This document shows positions 35,204 to 43,418 of a DNA stretch of 64,000 nt, one piece after another (positions within the stretch are counted from its first letter, which is position 1; each line of letters starts with the position of its first letter). Below the pieces are notes generated by a model. The model was not told the DNA's origin and did no database searches. It saw nothing but the letters and a program-made list of their open reading frames with translations. The position numbers and the translations under genes are program-made. The DNA is taken from the NCBI GenBank assembly GCA_021776525.1, contig JAJFFT010000004.1, positions 186,001 to 250,000 on the forward strand, read 5' to 3'. Source of the stretch: Robiginitomaculum sp. (lineage in GTDB: Bacteria > Pseudomonadota > Alphaproteobacteria > Caulobacterales > Maricaulaceae).

Positions 35204-36438
35204 ACGGCGACTTTATAGGCTTCTTCGGTTTCAGCCAGAAACTCTTCGCGAATGGGGCTTGGCGGGCCAAACAGGTGCCCCTGCGCATAGCCGATGTCGA
35301 GGTCCAGAAGTTCGACTACGGTGACTTCATCCTCGACCTTTTCGCCGATCAGTTCGATGCCGTTGCTAATCAGATAGCGTGAGATATCGGCAATGCGAAT
35401 ATCCGGTGCTGCAGGCAGTGCAGCATCTGGTGCAGACTTAATCGCCGCCAAAAGCAGGTCACCAGACGCTTTGAAAAACTTGACTCCGGCGCGCTGCATG
35501 TCTTTGGCATCAAAGTTGAGGTTTTCAACTTTGTCGATCGAGAAACGGAAGCCAAAGTCAGCCAGACGAGCCATATTGCGGGCTTCGATAATGCCGCGAT
35601 CTTCAAAATCTTTTTGGCCGATCTCAAACACGACGGAACCCGCCAGATCTGCATTTTGGCGCATGAAATCAAGGAATTGCGGAAAGAACACTTCATCACG
35701 CAGTGATAAGGGCGAGATGTTACAGACAATCCCAACCTGGCGGTCTTTTTCGGTCAGGCGGCGGACAATCTGCACACAACGGAACAGAAGTAGGTTATCA
35801 ACCACCGTCATCAGGCCCGCGGTTTCGGCGACTTTCATAAATTCGGCAGGCATAATCACATTGCCGTCCTGATCGCGCAGGCGTGTGAAACTCTCGTAAA
35901 AATAAATCTTGCGTTGCGGCAAAGAGACGATGGGTTGCAAGTGCAGTTCAACCCGCCCGGCTTCCAGCGCCTCGCGCACCAATGTCAGCAGAACGTGGCG
36001 ATCATTGGCTTCTGATGGCTCCAGCGTTGGTGTCGCCGCAGCGCGTGCCGCCTCTGAAATACGTGTCGCAAACGCACTTTCCATTTTGGCGATAACACTT
36101 TCCAATGCCTGAACTTCGGACACAATCACTTCGTCGCGCCGTACTGCTTCGGCTTCAACGGCTTTGGCCATGGTGTCCATTTCATTATGGATGCTGGATA
36201 TTTCGCTGGTCAGGGCCAGATTAGCCTTGCGCAGTTTTTCAACACGATTTTGCAAGATCGTATGCTTGCTGGCCCGCGTGACCGCGGTGTGGATTTGCAT
36301 GAAGCCAAGAAAGCCCAGCGCCCCGGCCAGCATTGCTGTGCCTGGTGCCATGCCCGCAAGCCGCACCAGCGCCAATGAAGCCACCAGCGCGCTTAAAGCG
36401 TACAGCGAAAAGAACAAAAACTCTGTCAGTCGGCTCAT
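35200..36438 (-). CDS. TipF-like membrane protein with degenerate EAL domain
   Basis: 412 residues from the ATG at 36438, which has AAGGGA upstream. Two transmembrane helices (about residues 6-26 and 30-48) are followed by a coiled coil (about 55-125), then an EAL domain from about 155. This architecture is that of Caulobacter TipF, which binds cyclic di-GMP and helps place the flagellum at the new pole. The catalytic signatures are altered: ESFTR replaces EALLR, SIDKVENLNFD replaces the DDFGTG loop, and VKFFK replaces the VKLD-type segment, so phosphodiesterase activity is unlikely. No flagellar genes are in the window, so the role is inferred from architecture. Confidence 0.78.
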   Translation of the reverse strand: MSRLTEFLFFSLYALSALVASLALVRLAGMAPGTAMLAGALGFLGFMQIHTAVTRASKHTILQNRVEKLRKANLALTSEISSIHNEMDTMAKAVEAEAVRRDEVIVSEVQALESVIAKMESAFATRISEAARAAATPTLEPSEANDRHVLLTLVREALEAGRVELHLQPIVSLPQRKIYFYESFTRLRDQDGNVIMPAEFMKVAETAGLMTVVDNLLLFRCVQIVRRLTEKDRQVGIVCNISPLSLRDEVFFPQFLDFMRQNADLAGSVVFEIGQKDFEDRGIIEARNMARLADFGFRFSIDKVENLNFDAKDMQRAGVKFFKASGDLLLAAIKSAPDAALPAAPDIRIADISRYLISNGIELIGEKVEDEVTVVELLDLDIGYAQGHLFGPPSPIREEFLAETEEAYKVAV

Positions 36439-36603
36439 CGGATCCCTTTGTTTGCAAGGCATTTTGGCCATTGCAATACGCGCCTGCGAAACGTCGCGCG
36501 GTTATGGTTTCCAAGCCGTTAACCATTTTGCCTTGCGGCGCATTTTTTTCATGCAGTTTTACGCTTCCCGCCTTCTCAGGAACACTTTTCGCACCTATAT
36601 AGA

Positions 36604-36684
36604 CGTTGTCCTTCGGGACTATGGCGATAAACGCGCGTGTAATAACTGGACCGGACCCGGGGGCGGTACCCGGCGGCTCCACCA
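36604..36684 (+). ncRNA. ssrA: tmRNA acceptor piece (two-piece, permuted ssrA)
   Basis: This is the 3' (tRNA-like) half of a circularly permuted tmRNA, which lies upstream of the coding half in such genes. It ends in the encoded CCA at 36682-36684. The acceptor strand CGGCTCC (36674-36680) pairs with GGGGCCG of the coding piece. A 5-bp T stem (CCGGG/CCCGG) with loop GGCGGTA precedes it. A GTCC-TTCG-GGAC hairpin lies at 36608-36619. The 5' boundary is approximate. A CTATAT at 36595 could be the promoter -10. Confidence 0.85.
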
Positions 36685-36736
36685 TCTTCTTCTCTCGCCC
36701 GCACCATTGGGCCCGCACCATGGGGGAGAAGTTGAT
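36685..36736 (+). other. tmRNA internal spacer removed from precursor
   Basis: Between the encoded CCA of the acceptor piece and the first G of the coding piece are 52 bases, rich in pyrimidines at first. In permuted ssrA genes this loop is cut out during maturation to give two RNAs held together by base pairing. Confidence 0.7.
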
Positions 36737-36951
36737 GGGGCCGAAATAGGATCGACGGACGGCTAAAGACGTTAGCTTTTGCTCGGGTGAGGCCCGTTAC
36801 AGGCTCGTTCGCAATAGTTGCAAATGACAACTTTGCTCAAGAGACCGCTCTCGCTGCGTAAGCAGTGCGAGTAATCTCGCTTTAACTCCTTGGCACAATG
36901 AGCGCCAAGGCGGGGTTCGGAGGCACCTGGCAACAGAAGCCTCCACTTGTT
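36737..36951 (+). ncRNA. ssrA: tmRNA coding piece with proteolysis tag
   Basis: The 5' half of the permuted tmRNA starts GGGGCCGAAATAGGATCGAC, the standard tmRNA opening. The acceptor stem with the upstream piece is seven pairs with G3:U70, the alanine identity element. The tag reading frame runs from GCA at 36820 to TAA at 36861 and encodes ANDNFAQETALAA, close to the Caulobacter tag ANDNFAEEFAVAA and ending in the ALAA-type ClpXP signal. A pseudoknot-type stem (CCTTGGC/GCCAAGG) follows, then GGAGGC/GCCTCC near 36917-36945. The 3' boundary is approximate. tmRNA rescues stalled ribosomes and tags their products for degradation. Confidence 0.93.
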
Positions 36952-37077
36952 TACCTTTTCTTTGCCCTCATTTCACTTGCCCCATCGAGGCGAAAGCAAA
37001 AAGCGTATATGGGGAGTGTGATTGACCTCGCCAATCCATAGGGATACTCAGGGTCAATAATAAGGGGAGCATAATCA

Positions 37078-37551
37078 GTGCCAAAAGATCTCATGCGCTA
37101 TGACCTGCTAGCACAAGAAGCCCTGCGCGGTGTTGTACGGGCGGCCGTTGTGCGGGCAGCCGAAGATGGCCTTCCCGGCAGTCATCATTTTTACATCACC
37201 TTTCGCACCCGCTATCCCGGTGCAGATGTAGACGAGCAATTGCTCGAAAAATACCCCGAAGAAATCACCATTGTCCTGGAACACCAATTCTGGGACCTGG
37301 CATCCTTGGACGATGCCTTTGAGGTGACTTTAAGCTTTGGCGGCGCACCAAAATATATCAAAGTGCCTTATGCCGCCGTGACCAGTTTTCATGACCCCGC
37401 CGTTGGCTTTGGTCTGAAATTTGACATGGGTGACCCCGATGCGGTTCCAGCCACGGCCGGTAATGCCCCATCGGCGGATTCAGACACCAACGACACCGCC
37501 GAACCTCTGGCCGGTGAAGTTGTCAGCCTGGACGCTTTTCGCCGCAAATAG
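37078..37551 (+). CDS. sspB: SspB-family ClpXP adaptor (alphaproteobacterial type)
   Basis: 157 residues. The conserved core reads DLLAQEALRGVVRAAVVRAA, then HHFYITFRTRYPGA, TIVLEHQFWDL, and FEVTLSFGGAPKYIKVPYAA, matching the alpha-type SspB. The C-terminus ends VVSLDAFRRK, a short motif separated by a flexible linker, as expected for the ClpX-binding tail. The protein delivers ssrA-tagged substrates to ClpXP. The start is GTG with GGGGAG eight bases before it. It lies about 130 bp after the tmRNA gene on the same strand. Confidence 0.92.
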   Translation: MPKDLMRYDLLAQEALRGVVRAAVVRAAEDGLPGSHHFYITFRTRYPGADVDEQLLEKYPEEITIVLEHQFWDLASLDDAFEVTLSFGGAPKYIKVPYAAVTSFHDPAVGFGLKFDMGDPDAVPATAGNAPSADSDTNDTAEPLAGEVVSLDAFRRK

Positions 37552-37631
37552 AGCGGCAAACCATCTTCACAGGCCTTTTTCCTGCGCCTACCATGGCCGC
37601 CTCACAGTGAGTCTCAAGGCGGAGAAAAGCC

Positions 37632-39023
37632 ATGGCCGACATGCGTACAGAAACCGATAGTTTTGGCCCTCTTGAAGTGCCATCCGACAAGTATTGGGGC
37701 GCGCAGACGGCACGCTCCTTGATCAATTTTGACATCGGTACAGAGACCATGCCGGTGCCGTTGGTTCGGGCGCTGGGCATTATCAAACAGGCCGCGGCGC
37801 AGACCAATCTCGAACTTGATAATCTGGAACCGGATATCGCCAAAGCCATCGAGGCTGCCGCGCAAGACGTTATTGACGGCAAACTGGACGATAACTTCCC
37901 CTTGCGGGTCTGGCAGACCGGTTCCGGCACCCAAAGCAATATGAACGCCAATGAAGTGATCGCCAATCGCGCTATCGAGATCATGGGCGGTGTCATCGGC
38001 TCAAAGGACCCGGTGCACCCCAACGACCATGTCAACCGCAGCCAGTCATCCAACGACACGTTTCCCACCGCCATGCACATTGCCGCCGCAACCCAGATCA
38101 AGGAACATCTGTTGCCGGCGCTTGAACATTTGCACGGTGCGCTGGAGGTAAAATCCGAAGCCTTTGCCGACATCATCAAAAATGGCCGCACCCATACCCA
38201 GGACGCCACGCCTCTGACCCTGGGGCAGGAATTTTCGGGCTACAGCACACAAGTCGGCCTTGGTATGCGCCGCGCCTATCAGGCGATGACCGAATTATTG
38301 CCGCTGGCCCAGGGCGGCACGGCTGTGGGGACGGGCCTGAACGCCAAGCCGGGCTTTGCAGAAGCTTTTGCCCAAAAAGTCAGCGCCATTACCGGCATGG
38401 AATTTATCACGGCCCCCAACAAGTTCGAGGCGCTGGCCGCCAGTGATGCCTATATTGCCGCCCATGGGGCATTAAATACACTGGCCGCATCGCTGTTTAA
38501 GATCGCCAATGATGTGCGCTTTTTAGGGTCTGGCCCGCGTGGCGGTCTGGGCGAGCTGATCCTGCCGGCCAACGAGCCGGGTTCATCAATCATGCCGGGC
38601 AAGGTCAACCCGACCCAGTCCGAAGCCCTGACCATGGTTTGTACACAGGTGATGGGCAACCACACCACCATCTCTATGGCTGGCAGCCAAGGCCATTTCG
38701 AGCTGAACGTGTTTCGCCCGGTGATGGCGCTGAACATGTTGCAATCCATCCGCCTGTTGGGCGATGCAGTGCGCTCGTTCACCGATAATTGCGTGGTCGG
38801 TATCGAGGCGGACCGTGAACGCATTGATGAATTAATGCGTCGGTCCCTGATGCTGGTCACCGCTTTGGCGCCCACCATCGGGTATGACAATGCCACCAAA
38901 GTTGCCAAAACCGCCCATAAAAACGGCACCACATTGCGCCAAGAGGCCGTGGCAATGGGCTTTGTTACCGGCGAAGAATTCGACGCCATCGTGCGCCCAG
39001 AAAATATGATTGCCCCGGCCTGA
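37632..39023 (+). CDS. fumC: Class II fumarate hydratase
   Basis: A 463-residue oxygen-stable fumarase of the TCA cycle, converting fumarate to malate. It begins [20 protein letters not shown], has [39 protein letters not shown], and the fumarase/aspartase signature [17 protein letters not shown] with the catalytic serine. Its length fits the family. It starts 80 bp after sspB. Aspartase or argininosuccinate lyase is excluded by the full-length pattern. Confidence 0.97.
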   Translation: MADMRTETDSFGPLEVPSDKYWGAQTARSLINFDIGTETMPVPLVRALGIIKQAAAQTNLELDNLEPDIAKAIEAAAQDVIDGKLDDNFPLRVWQTGSGTQSNMNANEVIANRAIEIMGGVIGSKDPVHPNDHVNRSQSSNDTFPTAMHIAAATQIKEHLLPALEHLHGALEVKSEAFADIIKNGRTHTQDATPLTLGQEFSGYSTQVGLGMRRAYQAMTELLPLAQGGTAVGTGLNAKPGFAEAFAQKVSAITGMEFITAPNKFEALAASDAYIAAHGALNTLAASLFKIANDVRFLGSGPRGGLGELILPANEPGSSIMPGKVNPTQSEALTMVCTQVMGNHTTISMAGSQGHFELNVFRPVMALNMLQSIRLLGDAVRSFTDNCVVGIEADRERIDELMRRSLMLVTALAPTIGYDNATKVAKTAHKNGTTLRQEAVAMGFVTGEEFDAIVRPENMIAPA

Positions 39024-39621
39024 CCCAAGCCCTGATCCTGATCCAAATCGCACCAGTTTAAGGCCTTTGTAGTGCATGGGCATAAAGCGTGTTTATCCCC
39101 AAAACCCCAAGGGGCAATTAAGGGTAAAAAGCTCTGTTCAAGGGGCGGATGAGGGTAAAAAAGGGTCAGTTGAGGGGCGCTTTTGGGAAAGTTGGGGGGC
39201 AATAAGGGTCCGAATAGACCCGCAATTGACCCTTAGCACTCTATCCACGGGATAAGCTCTTTGGTGTGTCGTCCCGGCTTTTCTCCTCGTCGTCCTCTGG
39301 CTTGACCAGAGGACCCATAAGGCAAGGCCATTGACGCAGCGTTTCCCTATGGACCCTCTGGTCAAGCCAGAGGGCGACGAGGGTGAGGAATTGCGCAATC
39401 TTATCCCACAACGGGTCATTTGGGGTAAGGTGCTGGTTAGATGGAGGCACCCCATACTTCGAGGTTTCGCTACGCACCACACCTCAGCATGAGGACCATA
39501 GCTTTAATTCTGCCTCATCCTGAGGTGCGAACGAAGGGAGCCTTGAAGGAGAGTGCAATACCACCCGAAGGTCTTTTCTGATCGCCCTTGCCGGGCATGG
39601 GGCATGTGCTAGTCTTTGATT
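39024..39621. repeat. Repeat-rich intergenic region between fumC and the esterase gene
   Basis: About 600 bases without a credible gene. Three kinds of repeat are visible. From 39100 to 39240 there are G-rich, loosely repeated units (GAGGGTAAAAAAGGGTCAG and similar). At 39290-39316 and 39347-39380 there are two facing hairpin units (CCTCTGGCTTGACCAGAGG and CCCTCTGGTCAAGCCAGAGG). At 39451-39551 lies a full copy of the palindromic element that also sits inside glyS. Short ORFs here are chance. Confidence 0.75.
39451..39551. repeat. Intergenic copy of the palindromic element found in glyS
   Basis: Left arm 39457-39495 (ACTTCGAGGTTTCGCTACGC then CACACCTCAGCATGAGGA) and right arm 39513-39551 (CCTCATCCTGAGGTGCGAAC then GGGAGCCTTGAAGGAG), with a spacer of about 17 bp. 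The right arm differs from the glyS copy at three of 39 positions. Confidence 0.82.
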
Positions 39622-40866
39622 ATGAAACGTATCTGGCTTGCCCTACCCATTATCATTGTCGCGCTGTTGGCATCATGCAGCACAACGCGGGTGCTCTTGC
39701 AAACCGCGCCAACCACGCCGCATGGCACGGTGGCATCGCCGGCCTTGCCCCTGTCGTCCCTGGCCGATTGGCAAAACACCGAAGTGCCGCAAATCAGGGC
39801 TGCACTGGAACGCACCATTTATGGCGCGTTTCCGCAAAACCTGCGCCTGACACAACAAGACAAAACACCGCTTGACGGGACGTTTTTTGGCGACAGCGCG
39901 CACATCACCTTGCAAACGCTGGTCATCACCAATCCGGCAACCGGTGCGGCGCGCACTTTTGGTCTGGTCATTGCCCGACCGGTTGGCGCGCCGCCGGATA
40001 TACCGGTGATCATGATGGAAAATTTCTGCCCGAACACGGCGGTGTTTCCAATACCGCAAATTCCAAAACCCGGCGGTGATTATATGTCCTGTGATGGCAA
40101 GGGCCTGATGAGCCGCGCCATTGGTTATTTTTTTGGGCGCTATATTGCCACCCCGCCAACCGCGATGATTATGGGCCGCGGTTATGCGCTGGCTTCGGTC
40201 TTTCCATCAGAATTCATTCCCGACAGTGCGGCGGGGGGCGTGCGGACCTTGAACACGGTATTTGCCGATCAGGATCCGGCAAGCCGAACCCGCGCCATTA
40301 TGGCCTGGGCGGCCGGGTATTCTCTGCTCTCTGAGTATCTGAAAACCAATGAGGGCTTTGCCAAAACCATTGCCTATGGGCATTCGCGCTACGCCAAGGC
40401 CGCTTTGGTGGCGGCCGCCTTTGATCCCACAATTGATGCTGTGGTGGCGCACCAGTCCGGCACGGGCGGGGCGTCATTATCCAAAGATAAAACCGGCGAG
40501 GGGATTGCTTCGATCAGTAAAAACTATCCCCATTGGTTCCTGCCCAAATTTGCCACATACGAAAAGAACAAGGCGGCTCTGCCGGTGGACCAGCATCAAT
40601 TGCTGGCGCTGATTGCGCCGCGCCCGATATTTTTAGGTAATGCCCGGCGCGATGTCTGGTCTGATCCCAATGGGGCGTTTCGCGCCGCCCAGGCCGCGTC
40701 CATTGCCTATGGACTTTATGGATCACAGGGCCTGCGCCAGAAAACCCTGAAAGACTTTGACGCATCCGCCGACATTGCCTTCTGGCTGCGTCCCGGCACC
40801 CACGGCGTGGTCAAGGAAGACTGGCCTGCGTTTTTGGAATTTCTCGACGCACATTTTAAGAAATAA
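39622..40866 (+). CDS. CE15-like carbohydrate esterase lipoprotein
   Basis: 414 residues from the ATG at 39622; the track start is a TTG two codons earlier. The N-terminus is a lipoprotein signal (ALPIIIVALLASC, cysteine near residue 18). The body is an alpha/beta hydrolase of the glucuronoyl esterase/CE15 type: nucleophile Ser255 in AYGHSRYAKAALVAAAFD, then VVAHQSGTGGASLS, NYPHWFLPKF, PVDQHQLLALIAPRPIFLG, and the catalytic His394 in GTHGVVKED. Relatives cleave ester bonds of uronic acids in plant or algal glycans. The usual second Gly after GHSR is Tyr here. No other carbohydrate-active genes adjoin it, so the substrate is open. Confidence 0.82.
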   Translation: MKRIWLALPIIIVALLASCSTTRVLLQTAPTTPHGTVASPALPLSSLADWQNTEVPQIRAALERTIYGAFPQNLRLTQQDKTPLDGTFFGDSAHITLQTLVITNPATGAARTFGLVIARPVGAPPDIPVIMMENFCPNTAVFPIPQIPKPGGDYMSCDGKGLMSRAIGYFFGRYIATPPTAMIMGRGYALASVFPSEFIPDSAAGGVRTLNTVFADQDPASRTRAIMAWAAGYSLLSEYLKTNEGFAKTIAYGHSRYAKAALVAAAFDPTIDAVVAHQSGTGGASLSKDKTGEGIASISKNYPHWFLPKFATYEKNKAALPVDQHQLLALIAPRPIFLGNARRDVWSDPNGAFRAAQAASIAYGLYGSQGLRQKTLKDFDASADIAFWLRPGTHGVVKEDWPAFLEFLDAHFKK

Positions 40867-40945
40867 TATAAACAAGACAGGCATCTCATGCTGTGCTTGC
40901 CAAAGCAGATATCATTTGTGTCTTTATAGACGGAACAAACTCAAT

Positions 40946-41428
40946 ATGAATTTCAACGTAAATGCTCTTATTCTCACCGGGCTGATTATGATAACTGCAT
41001 GCGCTCAAAATACTCAGGCGTTAACCGAAGCAGAAGAACGTAAGGTCATTACAGAGGTGCAGGCCTCCTTTGGCGCTTTGGTTGCGGCCGCCAAAACCCT
41101 ACGAGCAGAGCCTTATTTGGCGTTTTTTGATGCAGAACGACTAACGGCCTTAAATGAAGACGGCACCGTGACGCATTCTTTGGGCGAATTTGCAGAGCAT
41201 TATACGCAAGGCATTACACACATAAAGACCTATACGTCACTGGAATTCAGCAATGTAAAAATCACGCCGATCAACCGTACAATGGCAATTTTGGTCAATG
41301 AATATGAGGCTGGTTTTATCCTGGCTTCTGATGAGGCGATAACCGTGGCCGGTGCCGGTACACAAGTCTGGTCCAAGCGCAATGATGATTGGAAACTGGT
41401 GCACGTGGCCAGCAGTACCAAACCATAG
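40946..41428 (+). CDS. NTF2-like (SnoaL/DUF4440) lipoprotein
   Basis: 160 residues from the ATG at 40946; the track extends upstream into the esterase gene in another frame. A signal sequence with lipobox (LIMITAC) precedes a small alpha+beta cone: EVQASFGALVAAAKTLRAEP, LAFFDAERLTALNEDG, NEYEAGFILASDEAITVAGA and VWSKRNDDWKLVHVASS. The final VWSKRNDDWKLVHVASS is typical of DUF4440-like NTF2 folds. Its ligand or partner is unknown. The gene follows the esterase by 80 bp. Confidence 0.8.
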   Translation: MNFNVNALILTGLIMITACAQNTQALTEAEERKVITEVQASFGALVAAAKTLRAEPYLAFFDAERLTALNEDGTVTHSLGEFAEHYTQGITHIKTYTSLEFSNVKITPINRTMAILVNEYEAGFILASDEAITVAGAGTQVWSKRNDDWKLVHVASSTKP

Positions 41429-41630
41429 ATCGCAATATTCTTCCTTTGTGTCATAAACGTCTTATGCTGAGGCGTTGTTCACGTCACGCACCAACATTCC
41501 CGCTTGCATTCCGTCCATTCCCACGTATAACGCGCCATCCAGTATCCTTCGGGCCATAGGCATGCCTTGGGGGATCGTAATGCATCCTTTCTTTACAGCA
41601 ATGTGAGGAAAGAAAATTCAGGAGAGCAAA

Positions 41631-41828
41631 ATGCCAAAAATGAAGACCAAAAGCGGTGTGAAGAAACGTTTCAAACTCACCGCATCTGGCAAGGTAAAAA
41701 GCGGCCAAGCTGGTAAACAGCACGGCATGATCAAACGCACGCCCAAACAGATCCGCAATAAACGCGGCACCGCTGTCTTGAGCTCTGCAGATGCCAAAAT
41801 CATCAAAAAATTCATGCCATACGGCTGA
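41631..41828 (+). CDS. rpmI: 50S ribosomal protein L35
   Basis: A 65-residue, highly basic protein with the family sequence [20 protein letters not shown] at the N-terminus and a length typical of L35. CAGGAGAG precedes the start. It is followed 45 bp later by rplT, the usual partner. infC, which often precedes these genes, is not here. Confidence 0.97.
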   Translation: MPKMKTKSGVKKRFKLTASGKVKSGQAGKQHGMIKRTPKQIRNKRGTAVLSSADAKIIKKFMPYG

Positions 41829-41873
41829 TTGTTCTTTACGGACAATCACTACTCATTTTAAGGAGCGCATACC

Positions 41874-42230
41874 ATGTCACGCGTAAAACGGGGCGTCACC
41901 AGCCACGCCCGTCATAAAAAAGTTCTCGAAAAGGCCAAAGGCTATCGCGGTGCTCGCAAGAACACCATCAAAGTTGCCAAACAGGCCGTCGATAAAGCCG
42001 GTCAGTACGCTTATCGCGACCGCAAGGTCCGCAAGCGGAATTTCCGCAAACTCTGGATCACCCGGATCAACGCTGGCACCCGCGCCAATGGCCTAACCTA
42101 TGGCCGCTTCATCAATGGCCTGTCTCTGGCCGGGATCGAAGTTGACCGTAAGGTGATGTCTGATCTGGCCATTCATGAGCCAGCCGCATTTACCGTTCTG
42201 GTGGAAAAGGCCAAGGCAGCGCTGGCATAA
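41874..42230 (+). CDS. rplT: 50S ribosomal protein L20
   Basis: A 118-residue 23S rRNA-binding protein needed for early assembly of the large subunit. It has [20 protein letters not shown] at the N-terminus and [20 protein letters not shown] in the centre, both diagnostic. AAGGAG lies before the start. L20 represses its own operon in other bacteria, but I saw no clear leader structure upstream of rpmI. Confidence 0.97.
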   Translation: MSRVKRGVTSHARHKKVLEKAKGYRGARKNTIKVAKQAVDKAGQYAYRDRKVRKRNFRKLWITRINAGTRANGLTYGRFINGLSLAGIEVDRKVMSDLAIHEPAAFTVLVEKAKAALA

Positions 42231-42314
42231 GCCAGACTTTCTTCTTTTTCCACTGAAAACCCCGCATCCGGGGCGGTGGCCTCGTGCGCGCAAATCTGTT
42301 AGCCCGAGGCCATT

Positions 42315-43418
42315 ATGGACGATACGCAAAAGCTTGAAGACGACATTACCGCCGCCATTGCCGGCGCCTCCGATGAGGCGGCGCTGGAATTGGTGCGTGT
42401 GGATGCATTGGGCAAAAAGGGGCGCGTCAGCCTTTTGATGCGCGGCCTTGGCAAGATGACGCCAGAGGAACGCACAATCGCCGGCCCGGCGTTAAACGCG
42501 CTAAAAACCCGTCTGAATGAGCTGATCGCGGCGCGCAAAGAGGCGTTGGCGGAACTGGCGTTAAATGCGCGTCTGGCCACCGAAAAGGTCGATATATCCC
42601 TGCCCGCACGGGAACGTCCCATGGGCAGTATTCACCCGGTTTCTCAGGTGATGGACGAAGTGGCGGTGATTTTTGGCGATATGGGTTTTTCTGTCGCCGA
42701 GGGGCCAGACATTGAAGACGACTTTCATAATTTCACCGCGCTGAACTTCCCCGCAGATCACCCGGCGCGGGACCAGCACGATACGTTCTTTTTGAATGAA
42801 AAAGACGATGGCAGCCAGATGGTGTTGCGCACCCACACCAGCCCTGTGCAAATCCGCACCATGGTCGCCGCCGTCGAGCAGGCCAAAAAAACCGGCAGTG
42901 CTCTGGAGCCTATTCGCATTATTGCGCCGGGGCGCACATATCGTTGCGATTCGGACCAGACCCATACGCCGATGTTTCATCAGGTCGAAGGTCTGGTGAT
43001 CGACAAGGAAACCCATATGGGGCATCTCAAAGGCTGTCTTGTGGACTTCATGGCAACGTTTTTTGAAACTGATGTTTCCACCCGCTTTCGCCCGCACCAC
43101 TTTCCCTTTACCGAGCCTAGCGCCGAAATGGATATTGGTTATGCCCGCAAAGACGGTCAGATTCTCATTGGCCAGGGCGATGACTGGATGGAAATTTTGG
43201 GCTGCGGCATGGTGCACCCCAATGTGCTCCTCTCGGTCGGCATTGACCCGGACGTTTATCAGGGCTTTGCCTTTGGCATGGGCATTGACCGGCTCGCTAT
43301 GCTCAAATACGGCATTCCCGATTTACGTGATTTCTTTGCCGCCGATGCACGCTGGCTGAAGCATTATGGCTTTTCGCCGCTGCCCCAGCCCAATCTGGCT
43401 ACGGGGTTAAGCTCATGA
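42315..43418 (+). CDS. pheS: Phenylalanine-tRNA ligase alpha subunit
   Basis: A 367-residue class II synthetase subunit. The N-terminal coiled coil is followed by the catalytic core with [39 protein letters not shown], motif 2 [20 protein letters not shown], and motif 3 [18 protein letters not shown]. Its stop overlaps the pheT start (ATGA). A short hairpin (CCCCG/CGGGG) lies between rplT and pheS but lacks a T-run, so attenuation is not supported. Confidence 0.97.
   Translation: MDDTQKLEDDITAAIAGASDEAALELVRVDALGKKGRVSLLMRGLGKMTPEERTIAGPALNALKTRLNELIAARKEALAELALNARLATEKVDISLPARERPMGSIHPVSQVMDEVAVIFGDMGFSVAEGPDIEDDFHNFTALNFPADHPARDQHDTFFLNEKDDGSQMVLRTHTSPVQIRTMVAAVEQAKKTGSALEPIRIIAPGRTYRCDSDQTHTPMFHQVEGLVIDKETHMGHLKGCLVDFMATFFETDVSTRFRPHHFPFTEPSAEMDIGYARKDGQILIGQGDDWMEILGCGMVHPNVLLSVGIDPDVYQGFAFGMGIDRLAMLKYGIPDLRDFFAADARWLKHYGFSPLPQPNLATGLSS

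Noticed and set aside
36164-36766. 200-residue plus-strand ORF
   Set aside because: It crosses the TipF-like gene in antisense and the tmRNA; the region is explained by the RNA gene.
42245-42275. Short GC hairpin (CCCCG/CGGGG) before pheS as an attenuator
   Set aside because: Only a 5-bp stem, no T-run and no Phe-rich leader peptide seen.
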